DNA of 33,480 bases from Thermoleophilia bacterium (GCA_017882615.1 JADGPD010000018.1:1-33480), one strand, 5' to 3'. Shown: positions 1 through 7,852, counted from the first letter of the stretch. Notes: generated by a model from the letters alone, not told the origin. Made by a program: numbers and translations.

Positions 1-1
1 G

Positions 2-292
2 ATCGAGCACGGGCGCATCAAGACGACCGAAGCCAAGGCCAAGGCCGTCAAGCCGTTCGCCGAGCAGATGATCACGCTCGGCCGGCGAGGCGACCTGGCA
101 GCTCGTAGGCTAGCGATCTCGAAGCTGCGCTCGGTCGACATCGTGCACATCCTCTTCACCGAGGTAGCGCCTCGTTTCGTCGATCGGCCCGGCGGCTACT
201 CGCGCATCGTCAAGATCGGCCCTCGCTCGGGCGACGCTGCCGAGATGGTTTATCTCGAGTTCGTCGACTACGTGCCCGGCTCGGTCGACTGA
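2..292 (+). CDS. rplQ: 50S ribosomal protein bL17, 3' part
   Basis: Partial gene, cut by the left edge of the window; 96 residues and the stop codon remain. It encodes bL17, a protein of the large ribosomal subunit. The visible part begins with IEHGRIKTTEAKAK, which is the conserved bL17 core, and continues through KLRSVDIVHILF and the family ending GDAAEMVYLEF. The reading frame is open from base 2. In most bacteria rplQ closes the alpha operon after rpoA, so the ribosomal operon probably lies to the left; this is inference. In many actinobacteria truA follows directly, but here truA is about 9 kb away. Confidence 0.95.
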   Translation: MEHGRIKTTEAKAKAVKPFAEQMITLGRRGDLAARRLAISKLRSVDIVHILFTEVAPRFVDRPGGYSRIVKIGPRSGDAAEMVYLEFVDYVPGSVD

Positions 293-335
293 GCCTCGGC
301 GTCCCAGCTCGCTGAAGCGCCCTCGGTCCCGCGGC

Positions 336-341
336 TAGGCT
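336..341 (+). promoter_or_regulatory. -10 box, leaderless start of the NfeD-like gene
   Basis: TAGGCT, 6 nt before the ATG at 348. This TANNNT-N6-ATG layout puts the transcript start at or next to the start codon. No Shine-Dalgarno sequence precedes the ATG. A weak -35 candidate (CTGAAG, 312-317) lies 18 bp upstream. Confidence 0.5.
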
Positions 342-347
342 GTTCGC

Positions 348-671
348 ATGCTCTTGCTAACCGCGATCGTGCTCGCAGTATTCGTTCTGCCGGCGCCCTG
401 GAACGGGCTCGTACTGGTTTTCGGGCTCGTCGGGGAGGCCGGCGAGGTGGTATTCGGAATCTGGTACTCGCGCCGCCGCCGGTTCGCCGCCGCTCAGATG
501 ATTGGCAGCAAGGTAAGGGTGATCGAGTCCTGCCGTCCGCGCGGCCGCGTCAGCTTCAAGGGCGAGCGCTGGGATGCCGTCTGCCCCGAAGGAGCGGATG
601 CCGGCGAGCGCGTGCGGATAGCGGCGATTGACGGGTCGACGCTGGTTGCCGAGCGAATCGAGAACTCGTGA
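348..671 (+). CDS. NfeD-like membrane protein with OB-fold domain
   Basis: A 107-residue protein. Residues 1-40 are hydrophobic and form one or two membrane segments, followed by a basic stop-transfer patch (SRRRR). Residues 50-107 fit the soluble NfeD C-terminal OB-fold: a GxxVxV strand, PRGRVSFKGERWDAV, then GERVRI and GSTLVAERI. NfeD proteins usually work with SPFH/stomatin proteins or with membrane serine proteases; no such partner is in the window. The ATG is chosen because it follows a TAGGCT box by 6 nt. The stop overlaps the GTG start of the next gene (GTGA), so the two are probably co-translated. Confidence 0.75.
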   Translation: MLLLTAIVLAVFVLPAPWNGLVLVFGLVGEAGEVVFGIWYSRRRRFAAAQMIGSKVRVIESCRPRGRVSFKGERWDAVCPEGADAGERVRIAAIDGSTLVAERIENS

Positions 672-1153
672 CCGCACGGGTCGAGGATCTGACGATCAGG
701 CGCTTCCAAGCGAGCGATCTGGACGAAGTTTGCGAGCTGGTGCGCGAGACGATCGACACGAGCTACGCGGCGGTCTACCCGCCGCGCGTGATCGAGTTCT
801 TCCACCAATACCACGAGCGCAACGTCGTGATCGCTGACGCGGCCTCCGGGCACACGATCGTTGTGCATTCGGGCGGAAAGCTGGTTGCAACCGGAACTCG
901 TGCCGGGACAACGGTCAGGCGGGTGTTCGTCCGCGCCGACCGGCAGCGCCGTGGAATCGGGCAGATGGTGATGGCGGAGCTCGAAACCGCCGCGCTCGCA
1001 GCGGGAATCGAGCGGCTTGACCTGAGCGCCTCGCTGCCGGCGAAGGAGTTCTATCTGCGCCTCGGCTACGACGTCGTCTCGGAGGAGGATTACGAGGTCT
1101 CTCCCGGCCAGCATCTCGAGTACTACGAGATGGCAAAAGAGCTTCGCCGCTAA
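668..1153 (+). CDS. GNAT family N-acetyltransferase
   Basis: A 161-residue predicted acyltransferase of the Gcn5-related family, which transfers an acetyl group from acetyl-CoA to an amine. The N-terminus LTIRRFQASDLDEV is the usual GNAT beta1-alpha1 start. Motif A is seen as VFVRADRQRRGIGQMVM, with the acetyl-CoA pyrophosphate loop QRRGIG. Motif B (AKEFYLRLGYDVV) has the family's F-Y-x-x-x-G-Y pattern. The GTG start overlaps the stop of the NfeD-like gene by 4 bp. The substrate cannot be read from the sequence, and the link to the membrane protein upstream is positional only. Confidence 0.85.
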   Translation: MTARVEDLTIRRFQASDLDEVCELVRETIDTSYAAVYPPRVIEFFHQYHERNVVIADAASGHTIVVHSGGKLVATGTRAGTTVRRVFVRADRQRRGIGQMVMAELETAALAAGIERLDLSASLPAKEFYLRLGYDVVSEEDYEVSPGQHLEYYEMAKELRR

Positions 1154-1169
1154 AGAAAAAGGTTCGTAC

Positions 1170-1691
1170 TTGCCCTCTCTCAGGCGTATGGACAGGCAGA
1201 CACGGACGATCGAGGACGTCTACAGGCGCCGCTACCAGAGCTTTCGCGGCGCACTGGCAGGCATCGTCGGCAGTTACGAGCTCGCCCACGACGTGGTGCA
1301 GGAGAGCTTCGCTCGGGCGCTGAAGAGCCGGGCCGATTTTCGAGGAGACGGACCGCTCGAGGCCTGGATCTGGAAGATCGCCCTGCGAGTTGCGTTCGAG
1401 ATGCGCAGGAACGCGAGCCAGGTTGAGCTAGTCGACGCGTTCGAGCCCGAGCTACCGCAGCCCGAGCGAGACGAGGAGCTGGCGGCGGTGCTCAAGGAGT
1501 TGTCGCCGCGCCGGAGACTGGTGGTCTTCCTCCGCTACGTCGCCGATCTCGATTACCGCGAGATCGCCCGTGTCTGCGAGATAAGCGAGGGAACGGTGGC
1601 CGCGACGCTCGCGCAGGCGAAAGCCGCGCTGGCCGCGTCGCTCGACTGCTCGAATCCGGAACCGTGCGAGTTGCGAGAGGCGGCGGAGTGA
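1170..1691 (+). CDS. ECF-type RNA polymerase sigma factor
   Basis: A 173-residue sigma-70 family protein of the extracytoplasmic-function type. Region 2 lies at about residues 20-85 (ELAHDVVQESFARAL, then EAWIWKIALRVA). Region 4 lies at about 110-165 (LKELSPRRRLVVFLRYVADL, then the helix-turn-helix YREIARVCEISEGTVAATL). The TTG at 1170 has an AAAAAGG stretch at a fitting distance; an in-frame ATG at 1188 (MDRQTRT) is the alternative. The stop overlaps the next ATG as TGATG, the usual coupling of an ECF sigma to its membrane partner. The start is less certain than the family. Confidence 0.88.
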   Translation: MPSLRRMDRQTRTIEDVYRRRYQSFRGALAGIVGSYELAHDVVQESFARALKSRADFRGDGPLEAWIWKIALRVAFEMRRNASQVELVDAFEPELPQPERDEELAAVLKELSPRRRLVVFLRYVADLDYREIARVCEISEGTVAATLAQAKAALAASLDCSNPEPCELREAAE

Positions 1692-3310
1692 TGAAAAGGC
1701 AAAAGACAGACGGCCTGGACAGGCGAATTTCCTACCGGCTCACGAAGGCGCTCGGCGACGACGGGCGAGCCGACTGGCTCGATGTGCGCGAGCGCGCCGG
1801 AATGAGCCGGACGCTGTGGCGCTGGTCGCAACGGCGCGTGCTGTTGGTCGCCGGCGTGCTTGTGCTGGCCGCCGGCGCGGCCGGAGCGAGTACCGGGATC
1901 ATTCCCTGGCTCAGTGAGGCGCCGAAGCCGATCCCTCCGACGATCTACCCGATCTGCAAGGCGAACGACGTCCAGGCGAAGCTCACTCTCCACCAGAGCG
2001 GTGGATCACGCGAGTTGTCGGGATCGATTGCGTTGATCAACACCGGCGACAAGCTTTGCGCTCTCGAGGGACAGCCCAATCTCTCGCTCACCGGCTCCGG
2101 CGCTGACAGCGCTCGGCTGCAGGTCGAGATGTTCAGTCCAATGGCTGGACGGTCCGGATCAGCCGAAAGCGTCTTCGGCTCTGCCAGTAGGGGCCAGACT
2201 CTGCTCGGGCGTGGCTACGAACCGCCGGACAAATCGGCCGTCTCGTTTGGGTGGCAGAACTGGTGCGGTCGGGACTCCACGGGACTCGCTCTGCGGCTCC
2301 AGATACCGAACGGAAGTGACTTCACCCTTGCGGTCACGAAACTGCCCGGATGCGTCGATTCCGCGAAGCCGTCGCGCCTGGTGCTTGAACGGGCCAATGG
2401 TGCGCCGCCACCTCTGGGACCGGACTTCCCCCTCCACCCGAAGATCTTTCCCGCGAAGGATGGAGAGCCTCTGGTCGCCGAGCAGGGGAAGGTTCTCCAC
2501 TACCGGGTCGCTCTCACCAACACGAGCACGATCCCCTACCGCTTCGGAGACGATTGCCCAATGTATGACGAGATTGCGCGGAGCAGTGGTCGATCCGTCG
2601 CCGGGCGTCAGTACGTCCTCAACTGTCACTCTGTCGGCGTTGTGGAGCCCGGGGAGACGGTGATATTTGCAATGGAACTGCCCGTGCCGAACGAGACTCT
2701 GGAGATAAGCGCAAGGGGTGAGCTCTACTGGGGGTTCACTTCGCAGCCGTTGCAGACGGCGCCGTTCACGAAGGCGCCGATCATGGTAAAGGGCTATCCG
2801 CCGGAGCATTGGCCCTCCGACGTATACAGCATCTTCGCGCCGGGAACGCAGAACGTTACGTTCCCTCCGAAGATCGAGGAAGCCGTTCAGGCAGCTACAT
2901 CTGGTGAAGCGATCGTTCCGGGCTCGAGAAGGGCTTTACTGAAGAAGGACGAGCCGGGCGGACCCGTGTACGCATGGGTAACCGTGACAGGCAAGCTCTG
3001 CGCCTTCTTCCACGATGTCGCCGGCTGCCACGCCAGCGAGCAGTACATGGAGCCGCTGTTTGTTGACCTCGAGGGATACGACAGCCGTGGAAAAAGTGAG
3101 ATAGGCGGGTTTGCCCAGGACAGAGTGAAGCAGGTCGACATGGTCGTAAGCGGTGAGCCTATTCCGGTGAAAGTCGAAAACAACACGTTCTACGCAGAGT
3201 TCACTGGCGGCGAGAACGTCACCGCGGTAATCGCGACGCTGAGCGACGGCTCAAAGGTGCGAGTGAGGCTTCATTCAGCGGGTCCGGCGGGGACGGTTCC
3301 CATCGGATGA
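1691..3310 (+). CDS. Membrane-anchored DUF4232-like protein, candidate partner of the ECF sigma
   Basis: A 539-residue protein with a cytoplasmic N-terminus of about 47 residues, one membrane segment (about 48-68, rich in VLLVAG and AAGA) and a large exported part. The first exported domain has the DUF4232 pattern: an early Cys (IYPICKANDVQ), INTGDKLCALEGQPNLSL, and later FGWQNWCG. The middle (about 230-340) resembles an Ig-like fold, and the C-terminal 150 residues are unassigned. The ATG overlaps the sigma-factor stop by 1 bp. Its position and topology suggest an anti-sigma or envelope sensor, but I see no recognised anti-sigma zinc-binding motif in the N-terminus, so this is inference. Base composition is somewhat lower in G+C than that of its neighbours. 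Confidence 0.7.
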   Translation: MKRQKTDGLDRRISYRLTKALGDDGRADWLDVRERAGMSRTLWRWSQRRVLLVAGVLVLAAGAAGASTGIIPWLSEAPKPIPPTIYPICKANDVQAKLTLHQSGGSRELSGSIALINTGDKLCALEGQPNLSLTGSGADSARLQVEMFSPMAGRSGSAESVFGSASRGQTLLGRGYEPPDKSAVSFGWQNWCGRDSTGLALRLQIPNGSDFTLAVTKLPGCVDSAKPSRLVLERANGAPPPLGPDFPLHPKIFPAKDGEPLVAEQGKVLHYRVALTNTSTIPYRFGDDCPMYDEIARSSGRSVAGRQYVLNCHSVGVVEPGETVIFAMELPVPNETLEISARGELYWGFTSQPLQTAPFTKAPIMVKGYPPEHWPSDVYSIFAPGTQNVTFPPKIEEAVQAATSGEAIVPGSRRALLKKDEPGGPVYAWVTVTGKLCAFFHDVAGCHASEQYMEPLFVDLEGYDSRGKSEIGGFAQDRVKQVDMVVSGEPIPVKVENNTFYAEFTGGENVTAVIATLSDGSKVRVRLHSAGPAGTVPIG

Positions 3311-3328
3311 GCGTCGTTTTACCGACGC
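3311..3328 (+). terminator. Hairpin directly after the DUF4232 gene
   Basis: GCGTCG, loop TTTTAC, CGACGC: a perfect 6-bp stem starting one base after the stop codon. No U-run follows, so it is not a classical intrinsic terminator; it may stabilise the 3' end. Confidence 0.35.
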
Positions 3329-3369
3329 GATCACTTCGCTGAGGAGCGCGTTCCGAAATAGGTTTCGAG

Positions 3370-3396
3370 CCGGGGAGGCAGCATCGACCTCCCCGG
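3370..3396 (+). promoter_or_regulatory. CCGGGGAGG hairpin, first copy of leader motif
   Basis: CCGGGGAGG, 9-nt loop, CCTCCCCGG: a perfect 9-bp stem. The bases before it (CCGAAATAGG) resemble those before the hairpin at 3445 (CCCGAATAGG), so it looks like a diverged tandem copy of that promoter-leader module. There is no following U-run. Confidence 0.45.
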
Positions 3397-3409
3397 TGCA
3401 GTTTCGTCA

Positions 3410-3438
3410 CTGACACGTGCGCCTTTCCCGAATAGGAT
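3410..3438 (+). promoter_or_regulatory. Promoter of the reductase-pterin operon
   Basis: The -35 box CTGACA (3410-3415), a 17-bp spacer and the -10 box TAGGAT (3433-3438). The same arrangement, with identical -35 and spacer length, is found at 7853-7881. Transcription should start near 3445, at the beginning of the leader hairpin. Confidence 0.65.
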
Positions 3439-3444
3439 CGACAC

Positions 3445-3473
3445 CGGGGAGGGAGGAGTGGCGGCCTCCCGGC
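3445..3473 (+). promoter_or_regulatory. Conserved GGGAGG leader hairpin, copy 1
   Basis: A 29-nt block that differs from 7888-7916 at only one position (C at 3462, T at 7905). GGGAGG (3451-3456) pairs with CCTCCC (3465-3470). It sits at the predicted 5' end of the transcript. It is non-coding: the frame open here is broken by a stop in the second copy. Confidence 0.6.
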
Positions 3474-3528
3474 GTTGCAATCGGCAAGAACGTGTGTAAG
3501 TCCGGCGCGGGCGGGAACAACTCCCACC

Positions 3529-4722
3529 GTGCACGACTACGTGATAGTTGGCGGCGGGCGCGCGGGCGCCGCGGCGGTGGAAGGCATCCGCGAGCTCGAC
3601 GCTTCGGGCTCGATCCTGATGATCGCCGCCGAGTCTCACCTTCCGTATGACCGCCCGCCTCTGAGCAAGCAGCTCTGGACGGGCAAGAACGAGATCTCCG
3701 ACATCTTCGTCCACGACCGCGCCTACTTCGAGCGGGCGGGCGTCGATCTGATGAGTGGCGAGCGCGTGATCGAGATCGATCCCGTTGAGAAGACGATCGT
3801 TAGCGACCAAGGCTGCAGCGAGGGCTACGGAAAGCTGCTGCTCGCCACCGGCGGAACACCGAAGCGCCTGCGAATCCCGGGCGCCGAGCTCGAAGGCGTC
3901 TTCTACTACCGCACGCTCGACGACTACGTCGAGCTGAGTCGTGACCCGCAGGGGAAGTCGATACTCGTCGTTGGCGGAGGCTTCATCGGCGCGGAGATCG
4001 CGGCGGCGCTGAGCTTGCACGAGGCGCACGTGACGATGATCTTTCCCGGTCGGTTGATGCTGGAGCGCATCTTCCCCGAGGCGCTCGCCCGTTCGATCCA
4101 GGATCAGTACGAGCGGCGCGGGATTCACATCCTGAGCGAAGACATCCCGATCTCAGTCGCGCCCAGGGGCGGCTGGCTGGCGGTCGAGACGCGCGAGGGC
4201 GAGCATCTGGCTTGCGATTCGATCGTGGTTGGAGCCGGCATCGCTCCGGAGGTCGGACTTGCTTCTTCGGCCGGGCTGAAAGTGGACGACGGAATCAGGG
4301 TGAACGAGCTGCTCGAGAGCTCCGCTTCAGGCATCTTCGCCGCCGGCGACAACGCCAACTTCCCCTATGCCGCACTGGGTAAGCGGATGCGCGTCGAGCA
4401 CTGGGACAACGCCATTGCGCAGGGAAAGGCGGCCGGACGCAACATGGCCGGGGCGGGCGAGCCGTTCGACTACATGCCTTACTTCTTCTCCGACCTGTTC
4501 GATTTCGGATACGAGGCGGTCGGGGACGTCTCCTCGTCGCTCGAGACCTATGCCGACTGGCAGGAGGAGAACGAGACCGGCGTCGTCTACTACCTGGAAG
4601 ACGAGCGGGTGCGCGGCGTGATGCTCTGCAACATCTGGGGAAAGCTGGACGAGGCGCGGGCGCTGATCCAGGCCGGCGCACATGTGAGCGAGCGTGATCT
4701 GCATGGTGCAGTCCACGCTTAG
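3529..4722 (+). CDS. FAD-dependent NAD(P)H oxidoreductase (ferredoxin reductase / AIF type)
   Basis: A 397-residue flavoprotein of the class I pyridine nucleotide-disulfide oxidoreductase fold, like rubredoxin/ferredoxin reductases and apoptosis-inducing factor. FAD site 1 is VGGGRAG (G8, G10, G13), followed by YDRPPLSKQLW, a hallmark of this subfamily. The NAD site is ILVVGGGFIGAE (G149, G151, G154), and FAD site 2 is FAAGDNANF (D274). There is no CxxxxC redox pair. I chose the GTG at 3529 because it puts the FAD motif at the usual distance; an in-frame TTG at 3475 would add 18 unconserved residues. It heads an operon with pterin genes, so it may supply electrons to a pterin-linked or iron-sulfur partner. 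This is inference. Confidence 0.85.
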   Translation: MHDYVIVGGGRAGAAAVEGIRELDASGSILMIAAESHLPYDRPPLSKQLWTGKNEISDIFVHDRAYFERAGVDLMSGERVIEIDPVEKTIVSDQGCSEGYGKLLLATGGTPKRLRIPGAELEGVFYYRTLDDYVELSRDPQGKSILVVGGGFIGAEIAAALSLHEAHVTMIFPGRLMLERIFPEALARSIQDQYERRGIHILSEDIPISVAPRGGWLAVETREGEHLACDSIVVGAGIAPEVGLASSAGLKVDDGIRVNELLESSASGIFAAGDNANFPYAALGKRMRVEHWDNAIAQGKAAGRNMAGAGEPFDYMPYFFSDLFDFGYEAVGDVSSSLETYADWQEENETGVVYYLEDERVRGVMLCNIWGKLDEARALIQAGAHVSERDLHGAVHA

Positions 4723-4746
4723 GTCGGGATTTCGGAGGGAGAGAAA

Positions 4747-5037
4747 ATGACGGTGCACGGAGAACAGCTTTCGGATAAACAGGCGGCGGAGCTGATGGCT
4801 TCGGTTCCTAACTGGACGCTCGACGACGACCTCATCTCGCGTGAGTTCAAGCTCAAGGACATCCGCGAGTCGATGTCCTTTGCGGAGAGCGTCGTGGATC
4901 TCGCGGAGGAGCAAGAACACCATCCCGATATCTACATTTCCTTCAACCATGTGACCCTCGTTCTCACCACGCACAAGGTCGGGGGATTGACGCAAGACGA
5001 TTTCAAACTTGCGCAGGCCATAGACCGTCTGCTCTGA
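4747..5037 (+). CDS. phhB: Pterin-4a-carbinolamine dehydratase
   Basis: A 96-residue protein of the PCD/DCoH family, which dehydrates 4a-hydroxytetrahydrobiopterin in the recycling of the pterin cofactor used by aromatic amino acid hydroxylases. The catalytic pattern is complete: EQEHHPDI (H58, H59, P60) and NHVTLVLTTHKVGGLT (H76). The length matches the family (about 95-105). A strong ribosome binding site, GGAGGGAGAG (4734-4743), precedes the ATG. It lies 24 bp after the flavoprotein and 10 bp before the pteridine reductase, so the three are probably one transcript. No phenylalanine hydroxylase is in the window. Confidence 0.93.
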   Translation: MTVHGEQLSDKQAAELMASVPNWTLDDDLISREFKLKDIRESMSFAESVVDLAEEQEHHPDIYISFNHVTLVLTTHKVGGLTQDDFKLAQAIDRLL

Positions 5038-5047
5038 TCTCTGCGGC

Positions 5048-5815
5048 ATGAAAGTGGCTGCAAGGAGACTCGAAGGGAAAAGCGCGCTGGTCACCGGTGC
5101 GGCCAGGCGCATCGGCAGCGCTATCTCGCTGGCGCTGGCGCGAGAGGGCGCGAACGTCGCCGTTCACTATTCGGGCTCTGAGAAGGAGGCTTTATCGCTC
5201 GTCGCGGAGATCGAGAAGCTTGGCGTTCGCACCGCTGCGCTGCGCGCCGACCTGTTCGACAAGGGCGAACTGGAGACACTGCTCGACCGCGCTCGGGAGG
5301 CGCTCGGGACGATCGAGATCCTCGTCAACAATGCGTCCATCTTCCCCTCGGACACGCTCGGGACGGTCGAGCTCGAGAGCCTGGAGCGGAATCTGGAGAT
5401 CAACGCCTGGGCGCCGCTGGTGCTCACCCGCGCCTTCGCCGCGCAGAGCGAGCACGGCCACGTCATCAACCTGCTCGACTCGCGCGTCTCGGGCTTCGAT
5501 CACACGCACGCCGCCTACATCTTCAGCAAGCACGTTCTGAGCGCAATCACGCGGACGGCGGCGCTCGAGCTGGCGCCGGGGATCGCGGTCAACGGCATCG
5601 CGCCCGGGCTGATCCTGCCGCCGGCCGGGAAGGACGAGGAATACGTCGATCGTCTGGCGCAGACGGTCCCGCTCAAGCGCCGCGGCTCTCCCGAGGACAT
5701 CGCCGCCGCGGCGGTCTTCCTTGCCACGAGCGAGTTCGTCACGGGTGAGACGATTTATGTGGACGGCGGACGCCATCTCAAGGAGTATTTCCCTGATGGA
5801 CCGGATAGTCGTTAG
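5048..5815 (+). CDS. SDR oxidoreductase of pteridine reductase (PTR1/FolM) type
   Basis: A 255-residue short-chain dehydrogenase. The nucleotide site is TGAARRIG (16-23); the Arg in this motif is typical of pteridine reductases, where other SDRs usually have TGxxxGIG. NNAS is at 94-97. The catalytic set is D144, Y157 and K161: an Asp replaces the usual SDR Ser, 13 residues before the Tyr, as in Leishmania PTR1 (D181/Y194). It most likely reduces dihydropterins or dihydrofolate with NADPH. It overlaps folB by 20 bp. Another SDR role cannot be excluded, but residues and context agree. Confidence 0.85.
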   Translation: MKVAARRLEGKSALVTGAARRIGSAISLALAREGANVAVHYSGSEKEALSLVAEIEKLGVRTAALRADLFDKGELETLLDRAREALGTIEILVNNASIFPSDTLGTVELESLERNLEINAWAPLVLTRAFAAQSEHGHVINLLDSRVSGFDHTHAAYIFSKHVLSAITRTAALELAPGIAVNGIAPGLILPPAGKDEEYVDRLAQTVPLKRRGSPEDIAAAAVFLATSEFVTGETIYVDGGRHLKEYFPDGPDSR

Positions 5816-6146
5816 CGATCTCGTCTGCCGCTGCGTGATCGGCGTCGAGGAGTGGGAACGGCGCGAGCCGCAGGACGTGCTCGTCTCGCTCACGCTCGCG
5901 GCCGACCTGACGCCGGCCGGCAAGAGCGACCGGATCGAGGATGCGCTCGACTACCGCGCGCTCAAGAAAAGAGTGCTGATCGAAGCCGAGGCTTCACACT
6001 TCCACCTGATCGAGGCGCTGGCCGAGCGCGTGGCCGAGATCTGCCTCGAGGACGAGCGGGTGGAAGAGGTGCAGGTGCGAGTCGAGAAGCCGGGTGCGCT
6101 CCGCTTTGCGCGCACCGTCGCGGTCGAGATCAGCCGGCGCAAGTGA
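5796..6146 (+). CDS. folB: Dihydroneopterin aldolase
   Basis: A 116-residue enzyme that cleaves 7,8-dihydroneopterin to 6-hydroxymethyl-dihydropterin and glycolaldehyde in folate synthesis. Family features: CVIGVEEWERREPQDV at the N-terminus, LDYRALKKRV (Y53), HLIEALAERVA (E73) and the catalytic lysine in VRVEKPGAL (K98). The ATG at 5796 is chosen because AAGGAG (5780-5785) lies 10 nt upstream and the N-terminus then matches the family; the frame is open further upstream only because it crosses the SDR gene. Its stop overlaps the folK GTG. Confidence 0.93.
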   Translation: MDRIVVSDLVCRCVIGVEEWERREPQDVLVSLTLAADLTPAGKSDRIEDALDYRALKKRVLIEAEASHFHLIEALAERVAEICLEDERVEEVQVRVEKPGALRFARTVAVEISRRK

Positions 6147-6676
6147 GCGTGCGCGCCTTCATTGCGGTCGGCTCCAACATCGACGCCGAGCGCAACGTGG
6201 CGAGTGCGCTCGAGCTGCTCGGCCGGCGCGTGCGAATCGTCGCCGTGTCTCGCTTTTTCCGGACGCCGGAGTTGGGAGCGCCGGACAGCCCGGACTTCCT
6301 GAACGGCGTCGTCGAGATCGAGAGCGAGCTGGGGCCGAGCGAGCTAAAGCGGCTCGTTCTGCTCGAGGTGGAAAACGAGCTCGGACGCGAGCGAGGCGCC
6401 GAGAAGAATGCGCCGCGCACGATCGACCTCGACCTCGTCCTTCACGGCGAGCTCGTTTGCAGCGAGGAAGGGCTCGTTCTGCCGGCTCCCGAGATTCTCG
6501 AGCGAGCCTTCGTCGCCCTGCCGCTGCTCGAGCTCGAGCCGGAACTGGTGTTGCCGGGGACGGATCGTCCGCTCCGCGAGCTCGCCGCCGGGCTATCGTC
6601 CGCTGAGATGGCGCCGGCTGAGTTGTTCAACGCGCGCCTGCGGCGCGTAGAGAGGTCGAGGAAGGAAAACGGATGA
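6143..6676 (+). CDS. folK: HPPK, 6-hydroxymethyl-7,8-dihydropterin pyrophosphokinase
   Basis: A 177-residue enzyme that transfers pyrophosphate from ATP to 6-hydroxymethyl-dihydropterin, the step after FolB. It begins [14 protein letters not shown], contains FFRTPELG and [11 protein letters not shown], and carries the HPPK signature [13 protein letters not shown], with the magnesium-binding D95 and D97. The GTG start overlaps the folB stop by 4 bp; a GTG two codons later is also possible. The C-terminal part after residue 140 ([13 protein letters not shown]) is the usual HPPK end. It is followed by folE with an ATGA overlap. Confidence 0.93.
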   Translation: MSVRAFIAVGSNIDAERNVASALELLGRRVRIVAVSRFFRTPELGAPDSPDFLNGVVEIESELGPSELKRLVLLEVENELGRERGAEKNAPRTIDLDLVLHGELVCSEEGLVLPAPEILERAFVALPLLELEPELVLPGTDRPLRELAAGLSSAEMAPAELFNARLRRVERSRKENG

Positions 6677-7236
6677 ACAAGCAGAGAGTGCAAGAGCTGA
6701 TCCGCGAACTGCTGATCGAGCTCGGCGAAGACCCCGAGCGCGAGGGCCTAGAGCGCACGCCTGTCCGCGTTGCGGAGTCGTTTGCATTCCTGACCTCGGG
6801 CTACGAAGTCGAGCCCGGAGAGCTGATCAACCAGGCCGTCTTCAGCCATCAGGCCGACCAGATGATCATCGCCCGCAACATCGACGTCTACAGCCTCTGC
6901 GAGCACCATTTGCTGCCCTTCTTCGGGCGCTGTCACGTGGGCTACATCCCCGGCGGAAAGGTGATCGGCGTCTCCAAGATCGCCCGTCTGGTGGACATGT
7001 ACGCCCGCCGCCTGCAGATTCAGGAACGCCTGACCGAGCAGATCGCCTGCGCCATCAACAAGGCGATAGAGCCCCGCGGCGTCGGCGTCACGATCGAGGC
7101 CCGCCACCTCTGCATGACCATGCGCGGCGTCGAGAAGACAGACTCGCTGATGGTCACCTCCTCGGTGCTCGGCTCGTTCCGCGCCTCCGAGGCGACGCGG
7201 GCGGAGTTCATGGCGCTGATCCGGCAGTCGCAGTAG
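6673..7236 (+). CDS. folE: GTP cyclohydrolase I
   Basis: A 187-residue enzyme that converts GTP to 7,8-dihydroneopterin triphosphate, the entry to folate and pterin synthesis. The zinc ligands are present: C76 and H79 in [11 protein letters not shown], and C147 in [11 protein letters not shown]. The block [19 protein letters not shown] and the helix [14 protein letters not shown] are textbook GCYH-I. The ATG overlaps the folK stop (ATGA). With phhB, the SDR, folB and folK it forms a tightly overlapping set; folP and folC are not in the window. Confidence 0.96.
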   Translation: MNKQRVQELIRELLIELGEDPEREGLERTPVRVAESFAFLTSGYEVEPGELINQAVFSHQADQMIIARNIDVYSLCEHHLLPFFGRCHVGYIPGGKVIGVSKIARLVDMYARRLQIQERLTEQIACAINKAIEPRGVGVTIEARHLCMTMRGVEKTDSLMVTSSVLGSFRASEATRAEFMALIRQSQ

Positions 7237-7285
7237 CCTTCATCGCCACGAGAAGAGTCCCCACTTTTCGTCCGCTCGATCGAGT

Positions 7286-7313
7286 TTGAGCTCCGGCGGT
7301 CAGCGGATATTCA
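7286..7313 (+). promoter_or_regulatory. Possible promoter of the ferritin-like gene
   Basis: TTGAGC (7286-7291), a 16-bp spacer and TATTCA (7308-7313), about 35 nt before the start codon. Both boxes are only partial matches, so this is tentative. Confidence 0.3.
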
Positions 7314-7347
7314 GATAGAAGCCGCGGAACTACAGGAGGAGAGATTG

Positions 7348-7773
7348 ATGACGGAAGTGACCAAGGAGCAACTCGTCGAGTTACTCAACAAGGATCTCGG
7401 GCTGGAGTACACGGCCTGCGTGCAGTACACGCAGCATCAGGCGGTGCTGAGCGGCGCGATGTACCAGTCGATTCAGAAGGAGCTGATCATTCACGCCCAG
7501 GAGGAGCTGGCCCACGCCACGATCCTGGCCGATCAGATCGACTACCTGGGCGGGGTCCCGACGGTGGACATGCCGGTTCCGGAGATATCGCCGGAGAACG
7601 TGACGATGCTCGAGCAGGATCTGGTGGGCGAGAATGACGCTATTGCGCGCTACAGCGCCCGTGTCAGGCAGGCGGAAGAGCTGGATCTGTACCACCTTGC
7701 CCAGCAGCTGCGAGGCATCCTGGCGATCGAGCAGGAGCACGCGATGGATCTCGAGCAGGCGCTCGGGAAGTAG
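7348..7773 (+). CDS. Ferritin-like diiron protein
   Basis: A 141-residue four-helix protein of the ferritin/bacterioferritin superfamily. All six diiron ligands expected for a ferroxidase centre are in order: E20 (GLEYTACVQY), E53 and H56 (EELAHA), E95 (GENDAIARY), and E128 and H131 (IEQEHA). It should bind two irons and store iron or handle oxygen or peroxide; which one cannot be told. The ATG at 7348 follows AGGAGGAGAG (7334-7343); a TTG just before it is less likely. It has its own leader and is followed by a GC hairpin, so it is probably monocistronic. Confidence 0.85.
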   Translation: MTEVTKEQLVELLNKDLGLEYTACVQYTQHQAVLSGAMYQSIQKELIIHAQEELAHATILADQIDYLGGVPTVDMPVPEISPENVTMLEQDLVGENDAIARYSARVRQAEELDLYHLAQQLRGILAIEQEHAMDLEQALGK

Positions 7774-7817
7774 AGAAGTTCCAGGCGGTCGCGGTCGTGG
7801 GGATTCGGCCGGTTCCG

Positions 7818-7838
7818 GCGCGCTTTCGTTCCGCGCGC
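7818..7838 (+). terminator. GC hairpin after the ferritin-like gene
   Basis: GCGCGC, 9-nt loop, GCGCGC, about 45 bp after the stop. There is no U-run. It separates the ferritin-like gene from the next promoter at 7853. Confidence 0.35.
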
Positions 7839-7852
7839 GGACAGGACCGTTA

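Noticed and set aside
3417-3528. Coding function for the promoter-leader module
   Set aside because: The frame open in the first copy is interrupted by a TAG in the second, so the conservation is not at the protein level.
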